Assembly (NCBI RefSeq): GCF_002770595.1 | Contig: NZ_CP022986.1 | Coordinates: 2,108,001 to 2,172,000 of the forward strand | Origin: Chryseobacterium camelliae | GTDB taxonomy: Bacteria > Bacteroidota > Bacteroidia > Flavobacteriales > Weeksellaceae | Direction of reading: 5' to 3' | DNA: 64,000 nt | Shown: in pieces, positions 46,611 to 56,256 of the stretch | Layout of the letters: the number at the start of each line of letters is the position of its first letter | Numbering within the stretch: the stretch's first letter is position 1 | The notes under the pieces: generated by a model | What the model saw: the letters and a program-made list of their open reading frames with translations, nothing else | What the model was told of the DNA's origin: nothing | Database searches by the model: none | Translations under genes and position numbers: made by a program

Positions 46611-47153
46611 CTATACTTTTTCTACCTGCATGTAGCTGAGTTCCATTGGTGTTTTTCTTCCGAAAATCAATACTGAAACTTCAATTTTCTTTTTGTCTTC
46701 AAGAATTTTCTCAACCGTACCGTTGAATCCGTTGAACGGACCGTCGATTACTTTTACATTCTCTCCGACTACGTAAGGAATTTCCACATCGCTGGCAAAT
46801 TCGGAAAGTTCGTCCATTCTTCCCAGCATCCTGTTCACTTCAGATTTTCTCATCGGAACCGGATCCCCTCCTTTGGTTAAACTTAAGAAAGAAATAACAC
46901 CCGGAATATTTTTAATGATGTGAGGAATCTCTCCCATAAGGTCAGCTTCCACCATGAGGTATCCAGGATAATAAGGTCTCTCTTTAGGAACTTTTTTACC
47001 GTTTCTTAACTGAATTACCTTTTCCATAGGAATAACCACCTGAGTAACGTACTGCTCAAAGCCTAAACGCTTGATTTCCGCCTCAATGTAGTTTTTCACT
47101 TTATTTTCCTGTCCGCTGATGGCTTTCAGCACATACCATTTCAATTCGCTCAT
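46611..47153 (-). CDS. nusG: Transcription termination/antitermination factor NusG
   Basis: A 180-residue NusG with the NGN domain (KWYVLKAISGQENKVKNYIEAEIKRLG, RPYYPGYLMVEADL) and the C-terminal KOW domain (GENVKVIDGPFNGFNGTVEKIL). It follows secE after 22 bases in the conserved tuf-tRNA-Trp-secE-nusG order. Confidence 0.98.
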   Translation of the reverse strand: MSELKWYVLKAISGQENKVKNYIEAEIKRLGFEQYVTQVVIPMEKVIQLRNGKKVPKERPYYPGYLMVEADLMGEIPHIIKNIPGVISFLSLTKGGDPVPMRKSEVNRMLGRMDELSEFASDVEIPYVVGENVKVIDGPFNGFNGTVEKILEDKKKIEVSVLIFGRKTPMELSYMQVEKV

Positions 47154-47175
47154 TATGGGAAAATACTTTTGTTTT

Positions 47176-47382
47176 TTAGTTGAACAAGTTAATTAGCATT
47201 CCTATGATGTTGCTGATTGCTTTAGAAAACAATTCATCAACTCCAAAGGTAAACAATGCCAGAATAACGGTTGCAATAGTCACTACAATAGTAGAAGACT
47301 GCAGGTCAGCCCATTTTGGCCATTCAACTTTATGTCTGAATTCGTTATAAGAACCTTTTAAAAAATCGACAAATGAACTCAT
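47176..47382 (-). CDS. secE: Preprotein translocase subunit SecE
   Basis: The 68-residue SecE begins at ATG 47382 (MSSFVDFLKGSYNEFRHKVEWPKW); the open frame reaches further up through the tRNA-Trp gene and is not coding there. It has the conserved amphipathic helix with the E-x-x-KVxWP motif and one C-terminal membrane helix (IVVTIATVILALFTFGVDELF). Short single-span SecE is usual for this phylum. Confidence 0.96.
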   Translation of the reverse strand: MSSFVDFLKGSYNEFRHKVEWPKWADLQSSTIVVTIATVILALFTFGVDELFSKAISNIIGMLINLFN

Positions 47383-47394
47383 AATTATTATTTG

Positions 47395-47465
47395 CACGGG
47401 CACAAGGATTCGAACCCTGATCAACGGTTTTGGAGACCGGTATCCTACCATTGGACGATGCCCGT
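47395..47465 (-). tRNA. tRNA-Trp (CCA)
   Basis: A complete cloverleaf on the minus strand: acceptor ACGGGCA with TGCCCGT, D arm GTCCAATGGTAGGAT, anticodon loop CTCCAAA with anticodon CCA, and T loop TTCGAAT. CCA is not encoded at the 3' end. It sits between tuf and secE as in other Bacteroidota. Confidence 0.96.
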
Positions 47466-47517
47466 AGATATAAAGCTTCCGCAATTCCTTACGAAAGCTT
47501 TATTATTTTTAAGATGA

Positions 47518-48705
47518 TTAATCTAAGATTTCAGTAACCTGACCAGCACCTACTGTTCTACCACCTTCTCTGATCGCGAATCTAAGACCGTCGTTAAGAG
47601 CGATTGGTTGTAACAATTCTACAGTGATTGTTAAGTTATCACCAGGCATTACCATTTCTACACCTTCTGGTAAGAAGATCTCACCTGTAACGTCAGTAGT
47701 TCTTACGTAGAACTGAGGACGGTATTTGTTGTGGAATGGAGTGTGACGTCCACCTTCTTCTTTAGAAAGGATATAAACCTCAGCTTTGAATTTTTTGTGT
47801 GGCTTCACAGAATCTTTCTTAGCGATAACCATACCTCTCTTGATGTCAGTTTTTTCAATACCTCTCAACAATAGACCTACGTTGTCACCAGCTTCACCTC
47901 TGTCTAGGATTTTTCTGAACATCTCAACCCCTGTAATTGTAGAAGTTAATTTCTCATCACCCATACCAACGATATCTACCGGATCACCAGTGTTGATAAC
48001 ACCAGCCTCGATTCTACCTGTTGCTACAGTACCTCTACCTGTAATAGAGAATACGTCTTCAATTGGCATCAAGAATGGCTTATCCTGATCTCTTACAGGC
48101 TGCTCGATCCAAGTATCAACTGCATCCATCAATTCTTCAACAGTCTTAACCCACTTCTCATCTCCGTTAAGAGCACCAAGAGCAGATCCCTGGATTACTG
48201 GAGAGTTATCTCCGTCATATTCGTAAGTAGATAATAAATCTCTAAGTTCTAATTCAACAAGCTCTAAAAGCTCAGCATCATCCACCATATCCACTTTGTT
48301 CATGAAAACAACGATTCTTGGTACGTTTACCTGACGGCAAAGAAGGATGTGCTCTCTTGTTTGAGGCATTGGTCCATCAGTTGCAGCACATACTAGGATA
48401 GCTCCATCCATCTGAGCAGCACCAGTAACCATGTTTTTTACATAGTCGGCGTGACCTGGACAGTCAACGTGAGCATAGTGTCTGTTTTCAGTTTCGTATT
48501 CGATGTGAGCTGTATTAATTGTGATACCTCTTTCTTTTTCTTCTGGAGCAGAGTCAATAGCGGAGAAGTCTTTTTTCTCAGCAAGACCTTTGTTTGCTAA
48601 TACACTACTGATTGCAGCAGTAAGAGTAGTTTTACCATGGTCAACGTGACCAATAGTACCAATGTTCAAGTGTGGTTTGTTACGATTAAACGTTTCCTTT
48701 GCCAT
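47518..48705 (-). CDS. tuf: Elongation factor Tu
   Basis: A 395-residue GTPase that delivers aminoacyl-tRNA to the ribosome. G1 [11 protein letters not shown]2 region [14 protein letters not shown]3 [11 protein letters not shown] and G4 NKVDMVDD are intact, and domains 2 and 3 are full length ([31 protein letters not shown]). It is the first gene of the tuf-tRNA-Trp-secE-nusG unit, with a promoter at 48750-48777. Confidence 0.99.
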   Translation of the reverse strand: MAKETFNRNKPHLNIGTIGHVDHGKTTLTAAISSVLANKGLAEKKDFSAIDSAPEEKERGITINTAHIEYETENRHYAHVDCPGHADYVKNMVTGAAQMDGAILVCAATDGPMPQTREHILLCRQVNVPRIVVFMNKVDMVDDAELLELVELELRDLLSTYEYDGDNSPVIQGSALGALNGDEKWVKTVEELMDAVDTWIEQPVRDQDKPFLMPIEDVFSITGRGTVATGRIEAGVINTGDPVDIVGMGDEKLTSTITGVEMFRKILDRGEAGDNVGLLLRGIEKTDIKRGMVIAKKDSVKPHKKFKAEVYILSKEEGGRHTPFHNKYRPQFYVRTTDVTGEIFLPEGVEMVMPGDNLTITVELLQPIALNDGLRFAIREGGRTVGAGQVTEILD

Positions 48706-48749
48706 GATTTAAAATTATTTATTTATTGTTTATTCAAATTTTCGGTGTG

Positions 48750-48777
48750 CAAATATAATGAATTTTTAAATACCAAA
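48750..48777 (-). promoter_or_regulatory. tuf promoter
   Basis: Minus strand: TTTG at 48777-48774 and TATATTTG (TAnnTTTG) at 48757-48750, spacer 16. The start is near 48745, giving a leader of about 40 bases before the tuf ATG. Confidence 0.65.
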
Positions 48778-48934
48778 ACCTTTTTAGTGAAAAAATGTTT
48801 CAATATTCAAATCCAAAGAAGCACAAACCTGATATTTCAATGTATTGAAGTGCAAATTTACACAATTTTCCCAATTGAAAAAATCTGACCCGTGTTTTTT
48901 CTCGTATATCCTTTAAACCCATTAATATAATCGT

Positions 48935-50446
48935 ATGAAAAAACTATCCTACTTCGGTACCATGCTTCTGGCCTCTTTGACTCTGCTATCCTGTAATGAT
49001 AATGAAGAGGGTACCAATTCACCGGCCTCAAATCCGGGACCTGATCTTATGGTATACGGGATTACCGCCAATAATGAACTGGTTTCCTTCAATGCATCAA
49101 ACCCGTCCAGCTTTTCTTCCAAAAATACCATTACCGGGATCGGGTCCGGAGAGAAACTGATGAGTGTGGATTTCAGGCCTGCTACAGGAGAACTGTATGC
49201 GGTTTCCAATGCGAGTAAGATCTATATCATCAATACCGCTTCGTTTTCGGCAAGAGCCGTGAGCAGTACGGCTTTCAGCCCGGCTGTTTCAGGAAGCATT
49301 GTCTCTATTGATTTCAACCCGACGGTTGACCGTATCCGCCTGGTGAGCAATACAGGACAAAACCTTCGGATTAACCCTGAAACCGGTGTTACGGCTGCCA
49401 CAGACAGCAATATTAACGGATCAGGAATGCCTTCCGTTACCGGTATTGCCTATACCAACAGCAAATCCGGGGCTTCTTCAACAATTTTATATGATATTGA
49501 TGCGGCATCAGGAAAACTGTTCAAACAGGATCCGCCCAATAACGGAACCTTAGTGGAAGTAGGCAGCCTTGGCTTCACATTCTCAGGACAGGCCGCTTTT
49601 GATATCAACCCCGGCAATACCGCTGCTCTGATGGCAGTACAGGCCGGTAATCAGAATATACTGTATACGCTCGACCTTACTTCCGGAAAAGCCTCGAATA
49701 TCGGGACGCTGCCACAAACGGTCATAGACCTGGCGATCCCTACAGATCCGGTAGCGTATGCCGTAGACAATTCCAACAACCTCCAGATATTTAACCCTAA
49801 CAATCCTATGCCGGTATCCAAATCCATGACAGGAATGCAGAGCGGCGAAAGTATCGTAGGCATCGATTTCAGGCCTGCGAACGGACAGTTGTATGCGATG
49901 GGCAGCTCAAGCAGGATGTATACGGTTAATCTGGGTACGGGAACACTGACTGCCGTAGGATCTTCTGCATTCAGCACGCAGCTTTCCGGAACGGATTTCG
50001 GATTTGATTTTAACCCTACCGTAGACAGGATCCGTGTGGTGAGCAACACCGGACAGAATTTAAGGCTGAACCCCAATGACGGAACCATTTCAGCGGTCGA
50101 CCTGACCATCAATCCGGGAACGCCGGCAGTAAGCGCTGCTGCCTATACCAATAATATAGCAGGGGCTACCGCCACTACCCTCTTCGTGATTGATCACAAT
50201 ACCGATAAACTGTACCAGCAGACTCCTCCCAACAATGGTGTCCTGGTAGAAACCGGTCCACTGGGCATCAATATCAGCAGTGCCAACGGTTTTGATATCG
50301 GAAGCATGAGCCAGAAAGCCTACCTGATGGCCACGGTAAACGGTGCCACAAAAATTTACACGGTGAATACGACTACAGGTGCTGCTACAGCAGTATCCGA
50401 TTACCCTAATTCCGTAAAAGCATTTACCATAGGGCTCGGATTTTAA
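48935..50446 (+). CDS. DUF4394 lipoprotein with two tandem domains
   Basis: A 503-residue lipoprotein (lipobox LLSC, Cys20). It carries two copies of the DUF4394 domain in tandem. The first spans about residues 40-265 (SVDFRPATGELYAVSNASKIY, DFNPTVDRIRLVSNTGQNLRINPETG) and the second about 275-503 (GIDFRPANGQLYAMGSSSRMY, DFNPTVDRIRVVSNTGQNLRLNPNDG). The domains look like a bladed propeller fold. Role unknown. It is monocistronic and convergent with the metal-efflux operon, with a shared hairpin at 50477-50511. Confidence 0.9.
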   Translation: MKKLSYFGTMLLASLTLLSCNDNEEGTNSPASNPGPDLMVYGITANNELVSFNASNPSSFSSKNTITGIGSGEKLMSVDFRPATGELYAVSNASKIYIINTASFSARAVSSTAFSPAVSGSIVSIDFNPTVDRIRLVSNTGQNLRINPETGVTAATDSNINGSGMPSVTGIAYTNSKSGASSTILYDIDAASGKLFKQDPPNNGTLVEVGSLGFTFSGQAAFDINPGNTAALMAVQAGNQNILYTLDLTSGKASNIGTLPQTVIDLAIPTDPVAYAVDNSNNLQIFNPNNPMPVSKSMTGMQSGESIVGIDFRPANGQLYAMGSSSRMYTVNLGTGTLTAVGSSAFSTQLSGTDFGFDFNPTVDRIRVVSNTGQNLRLNPNDGTISAVDLTINPGTPAVSAAAYTNNIAGATATTLFVIDHNTDKLYQQTPPNNGVLVETGPLGINISSANGFDIGSMSQKAYLMATVNGATKIYTVNTTTGAATAVSDYPNSVKAFTIGLGF

Positions 50447-50476
50447 AGATAAATTTATGTTTTTCTCCTCTAACGA

Positions 50477-50511
50477 AGAATCCCGGGAACATTACGTTTC
50501 CGGGATTCTGT
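50477..50511. terminator. Bidirectional terminator between DUF4394 gene and metal-efflux operon
   Basis: AGAATCCCGG pairs with CCGGGATTCT in an inverted repeat lying between convergent genes, about 30 bases after the DUF4394 stop. Confidence 0.75.
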
Positions 50512-50530
50512 TTATAAAATGAAAGAATAA

Positions 50531-53500
50531 TCAGAGTTGTTGGGATTTTTTGGTCCTGTTAAAGATCCAGAAAATAATCGGGAAGATGAGCAAAGTAAGC
50601 ACTGTTGCCGTAATCAGCCCTCCGATGATCACAATGGCCAGCGGTTTCTGGGATTCTGAACCGATTCCCGTAGACAATGCTGCCGGCATCAGTCCTATGG
50701 AAGCCATCAGGGCGGTCATGATCACAGGTCTGGTCCTGGATTTCACCCCGTTCAGGATGGCCTGGTCCAGATGCAGTCCGTTCTTGACATTCTGATGGAA
50801 TTCCGTAATCAGGATAACGCCGTTCTGGATACAGATTCCCAGTAAGGCAATCATTCCTACCCCGGCAGAAATCCCGAAGTTGATTCCGGTTACATGCAGG
50901 GCAATGATTCCCCCGATCAGCGCAAACGGAACATTCGCCAGCACCAGAAGGGAGTCTTTCATGTTCCCGAACAGGATGAACAGCAGGAAGAAGATTCCCA
51001 GGATACTGATGGGCACTACCTGGGTCAGTCTTTTTGAGGCTCTCTGCTGATTTTCAAACTGGCCGGTCCAGCCGACAGAATACCCATCCGGAAGCTCAAT
51101 TTTTGAGACCGCTTTCTGTGCATCGGCAATAGTGCTTCCCAGATCACGGTCACGGATGGAAAACTTGATCCCGATATACCGTTTGATATCATCCCGGTAA
51201 ATGAAAGCGGCCCCGTTGTCCTTAACAATCGTGCTGATCTCTTTCAAAGGAATTTTAGACCCGTCCTGTGTAGGAACCATTAATGCCGCGATATCGTTTT
51301 CATCTTTCCTGTATTCCTTTTCATACCGGAGGCGGATCGGGAATTTTCTTTCCCCGTCAAACATTTCTGATGCTGTTTTCCCTCCGAATGCCATTTCAAG
51401 AACCGACTGTGCATCATCCGGCATGACTCCGTAAGCCGCCATCTTATCCCTGTCCAGCACCACACTTACTTCAGGCTGCCCGATATTTTTGATGATCCCG
51501 GCATCCTTCACCCCGTTGATATCTTTTATCTGCTTCAGAACCTCTTCCGCCAGGCGGTCCAGAGTCTGAAGGTTGTCTCCGTAGATCTTGATCCCGTTTT
51601 CTGCCTTGAAACCGGCTACGGCTTCAGCCACGTTATCGGAAATCGGCTGGGAATAATTGAACGTGATTCCCTGATAGGACCTCAGCTTTTTATCAATTTC
51701 TTCAATCAGCTGCTCATAAGTAATGTGGCGTTTCCATTCTTCCTTAGGTTTAAGGTTGACCGCGAACTGTACAAACCCGAATCCATTGGGGTCGGTACCG
51801 TCATTACTTCTTCCCGTCTGTGCCAGTACATCCGTCACTTCAGGGAAACTCCTGATATCCTTTTTCAGGAGGTCGGCAGTTTTCAGGGACTCTTTCAGCG
51901 AGGAGCTCATCGGCATTTCTGCGGTGATCCAGAGTGAACCTTCATTCAGCTGCGGTAAGAACTCAGTCCCCAAGAATTTCCCGGAAAATAAGGTTACCGC
52001 CAGGAATGACAGGGCAACGATAAGGCTTAATTTTTTATGCTTAAAAGTATAGTTGAATCCTTTGAGCACGATCCTGTCCCAGAAATTTACAAACGGATTG
52101 TTCTTTTCCCGTACGTTTTTGTTTAAAAGGATATGTGAAAGGACCGGCACTAGCGTAAGGGTAAAGATCAGGGCTCCCGTTAAAGCAAACCCTAAAGTAA
52201 ACGCCAATGGTGAGAACATCTTGCCTTCTACTTTCTGGAATGAGAAAATCGGGATCAGGGATGTAATGATGATCAGCTTTGAAAAGAAAATGGCTTTTCC
52301 CAATCCGGTCCCGGTCTGTTTGATCCATCCGGCTTTTGCCATCTTATTGAATTTTTCATTTCCGTATTTGTGGGCTTTGTGGTCGAGCATCACAAAAAGC
52401 CCTTCCACCATGACGACGGCACCATCGATGATAATTCCGAAATCCACCGCACCTAAAGAAAGCAGATTGGCGCTCATCCCAGCCATCTTCAGGCAGAGGA
52501 ATGCAAAGAGCAGCGACAACGGAATGATGATGGAAACAATAAGCGTCGTCCTCCAATCGGCCATAAAGATCAGCACGATAACCGTTACCAGCACGATGCC
52601 TTCAATCAGGTTGTGCATGACGGTATGGGTTGTGAAGTCCATCAGGTTATCGCGGTCATAGAACGTGACCATCTTCACATCTTTCGGCAGGATTTTTTCG
52701 TTGAGTTCCTTGATCTTCGCTTTTACTCCAACCAGTACTTCACGGGGGTTTTCTCCCTTTCTCATCACAACGATCCCTTCTACGGTATCTTCCTGATTGT
52801 TCAGTCCGGCCTGCCCTACCCGTGGCATGGAGCTTTCGTGAACATCAGCAACATTTTTCACCAGGACCGGGTTCCCGCTGTCATTCTGTATGGTGATATT
52901 GCCGATATCGGCTACGGATTTCACCAGTCCGATTCCACGCACCACATAAGCCTGGCCGTTTTTCTCAATCACATCGCCACCCACATTCAGATTGCTTTTC
53001 GTAACGGCATCGTATACCTGTAATGGGGTCAGGTTATATTTATCCAGCGCTCTCGGATCGATGCTCAGCTCAAAGACTTTATCCTGTCCTCCGAAAACAT
53101 TGATATCGGCTACGCCCGGAACGCCCCTCAGGGCTCGGTCGATCACCCAGTTCTGCAAAGTCAGCAGTTCGCGGGAATCTTTGGTTTTGCTCTGCAGGGT
53201 ATAACGGAAGATCTCACCGGTCGGTCCGTAAGGCGGCTGAACTTCGGGGTCTACTTCATCGGGAAGGTTAACAGTCCTCAGCTGATTATTCACCTGGTTC
53301 CTGGCAAAGGTATCATCCACACCGTCATCAAACAGGATTTTGACAATGGATAAACCGAACATGGTGGTACTCCTTACGCTGGTTTTCTTCTGGACCGGGC
53401 TCATGGCAAGCTCAATGGGCGTGGTTACGAAACGTTCCACCTCTTCTGCGCTTCTCCCGTTCCATTGGGTAATGATCACGATCTGGGTATTGGTAACATC

Positions 53501-53629
53501 CGGGAAAGCTTCAATAGGCATATTTTTAAAGCTGATAAAGCCTGAAACCGCTAAGATGGCCACCCAGATGAATGTGAATGCTTTATTCTTCAGTGAAAAA
53601 GCAATGATATTTTTGATGAATTTATTCAT
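50531..53629 (-). CDS. czcA: Heavy-metal efflux RND transporter, CzcA type
   Basis: A 1032-residue inner-membrane pump, normal length for the HME-RND family. The proton-relay motif is GAVDFGIIIDGAVVMVE (Asp-Asp-Glu), the form seen in CzcA/CnrA-type divalent-cation pumps, not the CusA form for Cu(I)/Ag(I). Zn2+, Co2+, Cd2+ or Ni2+ are therefore the likely substrates; this is inferred from the motif. It lies 45 bases after the adaptor gene in a czcCBA-type operon (order of transcription: TolC-like, adaptor, pump). Confidence 0.94.
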   Translation of the reverse strand: MNKFIKNIIAFSLKNKAFTFIWVAILAVSGFISFKNMPIEAFPDVTNTQIVIITQWNGRSAEEVERFVTTPIELAMSPVQKKTSVRSTTMFGLSIVKILFDDGVDDTFARNQVNNQLRTVNLPDEVDPEVQPPYGPTGEIFRYTLQSKTKDSRELLTLQNWVIDRALRGVPGVADINVFGGQDKVFELSIDPRALDKYNLTPLQVYDAVTKSNLNVGGDVIEKNGQAYVVRGIGLVKSVADIGNITIQNDSGNPVLVKNVADVHESSMPRVGQAGLNNQEDTVEGIVVMRKGENPREVLVGVKAKIKELNEKILPKDVKMVTFYDRDNLMDFTTHTVMHNLIEGIVLVTVIVLIFMADWRTTLIVSIIIPLSLLFAFLCLKMAGMSANLLSLGAVDFGIIIDGAVVMVEGLFVMLDHKAHKYGNEKFNKMAKAGWIKQTGTGLGKAIFFSKLIIITSLIPIFSFQKVEGKMFSPLAFTLGFALTGALIFTLTLVPVLSHILLNKNVREKNNPFVNFWDRIVLKGFNYTFKHKKLSLIVALSFLAVTLFSGKFLGTEFLPQLNEGSLWITAEMPMSSSLKESLKTADLLKKDIRSFPEVTDVLAQTGRSNDGTDPNGFGFVQFAVNLKPKEEWKRHITYEQLIEEIDKKLRSYQGITFNYSQPISDNVAEAVAGFKAENGIKIYGDNLQTLDRLAEEVLKQIKDINGVKDAGIIKNIGQPEVSVVLDRDKMAAYGVMPDDAQSVLEMAFGGKTASEMFDGERKFPIRLRYEKEYRKDENDIAALMVPTQDGSKIPLKEISTIVKDNGAAFIYRDDIKRYIGIKFSIRDRDLGSTIADAQKAVSKIELPDGYSVGWTGQFENQQRASKRLTQVVPISILGIFFLLFILFGNMKDSLLVLANVPFALIGGIIALHVTGINFGISAGVGMIALLGICIQNGVILITEFHQNVKNGLHLDQAILNGVKSRTRPVIMTALMASIGLMPAALSTGIGSESQKPLAIVIIGGLITATVLTLLIFPIIFWIFNRTKKSQQL

Positions 53630-53674
53630 GACGGATTGAATTTACGACTCCGGAAAATCTTGATAACATTTGAT

Positions 53675-54760
53675 TTAGCTGTTCAGCGAACGATAGATCA
53701 GAAGCTGGTTGTCGGTAACTACCTGTTCTCCTTCAGACAGGCCGTCTGAAACATAGGTGACGTCGCCTACCTGTTTCAGCACCTTTATTTCCTTTACTTT
53801 CACTTCTGTCCTGGATTTAAAGGTGACAACGAAATTCCTGTTATCATCAAAGATGACCGCTTTGGAAGGAATGGCCAGTGCCATATTGTTTTCCGAGGTG
53901 GATACCTTGATGGTCGCCTTGCTTTCCGGGATCAGCAACCCGTTGGCATTGTCGAGCACAACCCTTGCCTGCATGGCATTGGTCTGAGGATCGATGATCT
54001 TAAAGATTTTATCTATTTTGCCATAGAATATTTTATCGGGATACGAAAGTGTGGAAACCTCCGCTTTCATTCCGAGGCTTATTTTGTCAATATCAGATTC
54101 ATTCACATTCATGATCGCCCAAACATTCGTGGTATTGGCCACATCAAAAATATTATCGCTGCGATCGCTTCTCAGCTGCATATCTTTGTTGATGTTCTTC
54201 TGGACGATGTATCCGCTGATGGGCGCCACCACACTGTAGATATTTCCTTTTTTCACATTGTAGACCGTACTTACCGCAGCTGCTCTCTGCAGCTGGTCCT
54301 GGGCTTTCTGCAACTGGCTTTTAGCTTCAAGGACATCCCGTTCCGTATTCAGCTTGCCTTCGTACATTTCCTTGGCTACCCTGAGATTGTTCTGGGCTAC
54401 TACCAGGTCGGTTTTGGCATCGCTCACATCTTTCTGCACCTCAGCCAGCTCCGTACTTCTGATGGTAGCCAGTACCTGCCCTTTCCGTACATAATCCCCC
54501 AGCTCCACATTCACGCTCAGCACATTACCGCCTACCAGAGGATAAACATCGATATAGCTGTTTTTATCTGCCGATATTTTTCCGTAAAAGTTGTAGTCGT
54601 CTTCTATGTATTTTTTCTCTGCCTTTGCCAGGGCAATGGATTTCAGCATGGTATTGCTCAGCTCAAAGCCTTTTTTAGCATGAGGCTTCTGCTCTGCCTC
54701 CTTTTTTGAGCATGAGGCCAGTGACAGGGCAATCCATAAAAGGGTAATATATGTTTTCAT
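53675..54760 (-). CDS. czcB: RND efflux periplasmic adaptor lipoprotein (CzcB/CusB type)
   Basis: A 361-residue membrane-fusion protein with lipobox LASC (Cys17). It contains the lipoyl-like half motifs (VYPLVGGNVLSVNVELGDYVRKGQVLATI), a helical hairpin (VSDAKTDLVVAQNNLRVAKEMYEG) and the beta-barrel and membrane-proximal domains (MKAEVSTLSYPDKIFYGKIDKI, EVKVKEIKVLKQVGD). It bridges pump and outer-membrane channel. No His-rich metal-binding N-terminal domain is present. Confidence 0.93.
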   Translation of the reverse strand: MKTYITLLWIALSLASCSKKEAEQKPHAKKGFELSNTMLKSIALAKAEKKYIEDDYNFYGKISADKNSYIDVYPLVGGNVLSVNVELGDYVRKGQVLATIRSTELAEVQKDVSDAKTDLVVAQNNLRVAKEMYEGKLNTERDVLEAKSQLQKAQDQLQRAAAVSTVYNVKKGNIYSVVAPISGYIVQKNINKDMQLRSDRSDNIFDVANTTNVWAIMNVNESDIDKISLGMKAEVSTLSYPDKIFYGKIDKIFKIIDPQTNAMQARVVLDNANGLLIPESKATIKVSTSENNMALAIPSKAVIFDDNRNFVVTFKSRTEVKVKEIKVLKQVGDVTYVSDGLSEGEQVVTDNQLLIYRSLNS

Positions 54761-54761
54761 G

Positions 54762-56003
54762 TTAATAGAAGATTTTCGTTTGTACTAATTCATTAAGTTT
54801 TTCGGCAGACTGTATCAGATTATTTTTCATATCGTACACCTGAAGCACGGCATCCCTGTAGCTGTCCATAAAATCGGTAAATTCAATTAGGCTTACATTG
54901 CCGCTCCTGAAATTTTTAAGCATGCCCTGGTACACTAATTCAAGATTATCAAGGTCTGTAGACTGGATTCCCGTGAGTTGCTCATACTGGTTTTTCCATA
55001 TCTGATAGGCCGACTGTACTTTTGTTTCAAGGCTCAGCTTCTGGAAATCCGCATTCTTCTGATTCTGCTGAATGGCATAACCGGCTTTTTCCACATTGCC
55101 ACGGTTGCTTTTCCACAGCGGAAGCGGGATGCCGATCAGCAGGTTGACCTCATTTTTGAAGGTTTCTCCGTTCTGGTCCCATCCTGCCCCTACATTAACA
55201 TCGGGAACATTCAGGGATTTTTGCCACTGGGAGTACAATTTGCTGTTATCAATCAGTTTCAGGTAATACTGGTAATCGGCATTGTTTTCCAGCGCTTTTT
55301 TCTTCAGTTCTTCCGTATCGCCGAAAGGCTGGGCAGAAAGCAGGTCTTTGGCCTCAGTCTCAGAAAGGCTGGGATCAATATCATCGGTAATCCCGGTTAA
55401 TATTTTCAGGTCTTCCTCAAATTCAAGGATATTTTTATTGATCTCCACTTTGTCACTGTTCAGCTGGATGACAATGCTCTGAAGGCGGACCTGATCTTTC
55501 AGCGAAACATTTCCCTTAGCGGTCTGAACCCTGTAGGCACTCAGCAGGTCGTTCATATATCCGAGCTGCTTATTGACATTGTCCAGTTTCAGTTTTTCGT
55601 AGTAGAGGTTGAAGTAGGTGGTTCTGAGCTGGGTCCTGAGATCTACCATTAGCTGGGTAAACTGGAGCTGGGCCAGTTCTTTGTTGGATTTGGCAAAAGC
55701 GATTTCATTTTTTTTCTTGCCGCCCATATAAATCAGCTGGGTTACCTGGGCTCCTTTCGCATGACCGGCATCAAAAAGTTTTTTGCCTTGCGGATTGTAG
55801 GCATTGATCTGTCCGCTGAGCTGAGGAAGATCCCAGATTTTAGCCTGCAAGATATCTGCATCCGCCATATTGATGTTGTACTGCTCGGCAAGAAGCTGAA
55901 GGTTATTTTTCTGGAAAGCTTCTTCACAGTCTGCCAGAGACATCTGCTGTTGGGCCGCCATCAGCGAGGAGACGATAAGCAACAGCCCTGCTATTCTGTT
56001 CAT
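54762..56003 (-). CDS. czcC: TolC family outer-membrane efflux protein
   Basis: A 413-residue TolC-like protein, signal peptide MNRIAGLLLIVSSLMAAQ. The sequence is alpha-helical (IQQNQKNADFQKLSLETKVQSAYQIWKNQYEQL) with two internal repeats of the helical hairpin. It is first in the operon, one base before the adaptor gene, and would form the exit duct. About 250 bases separate it from the histidine kinase gene upstream. Confidence 0.92.
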   Translation of the reverse strand: MNRIAGLLLIVSSLMAAQQQMSLADCEEAFQKNNLQLLAEQYNINMADADILQAKIWDLPQLSGQINAYNPQGKKLFDAGHAKGAQVTQLIYMGGKKKNEIAFAKSNKELAQLQFTQLMVDLRTQLRTTYFNLYYEKLKLDNVNKQLGYMNDLLSAYRVQTAKGNVSLKDQVRLQSIVIQLNSDKVEINKNILEFEEDLKILTGITDDIDPSLSETEAKDLLSAQPFGDTEELKKKALENNADYQYYLKLIDNSKLYSQWQKSLNVPDVNVGAGWDQNGETFKNEVNLLIGIPLPLWKSNRGNVEKAGYAIQQNQKNADFQKLSLETKVQSAYQIWKNQYEQLTGIQSTDLDNLELVYQGMLKNFRSGNVSLIEFTDFMDSYRDAVLQVYDMKNNLIQSAEKLNELVQTKIFY

Positions 56004-56256
56004 TCTTTCAATTTTATATTACAAAAATGGTTTTACGCTCTTAAAAACAACTTAAATCATCATTAAAAAAAAATTAAATCTCATGGATATATCTGCTTTT
56101 AAAGCGCATTCACAGAGATTATATTTGCTTTTAACTTATAATCAAAAACTCAGAATTTTGTTATTGCAGTTGGGAAGACAGGACTTCTTCTATAGCCGGC
56201 AGCATGATACTGTAATCACAGCAATACACCCGGAAGCATGTTTCAGCAACCGGGAC

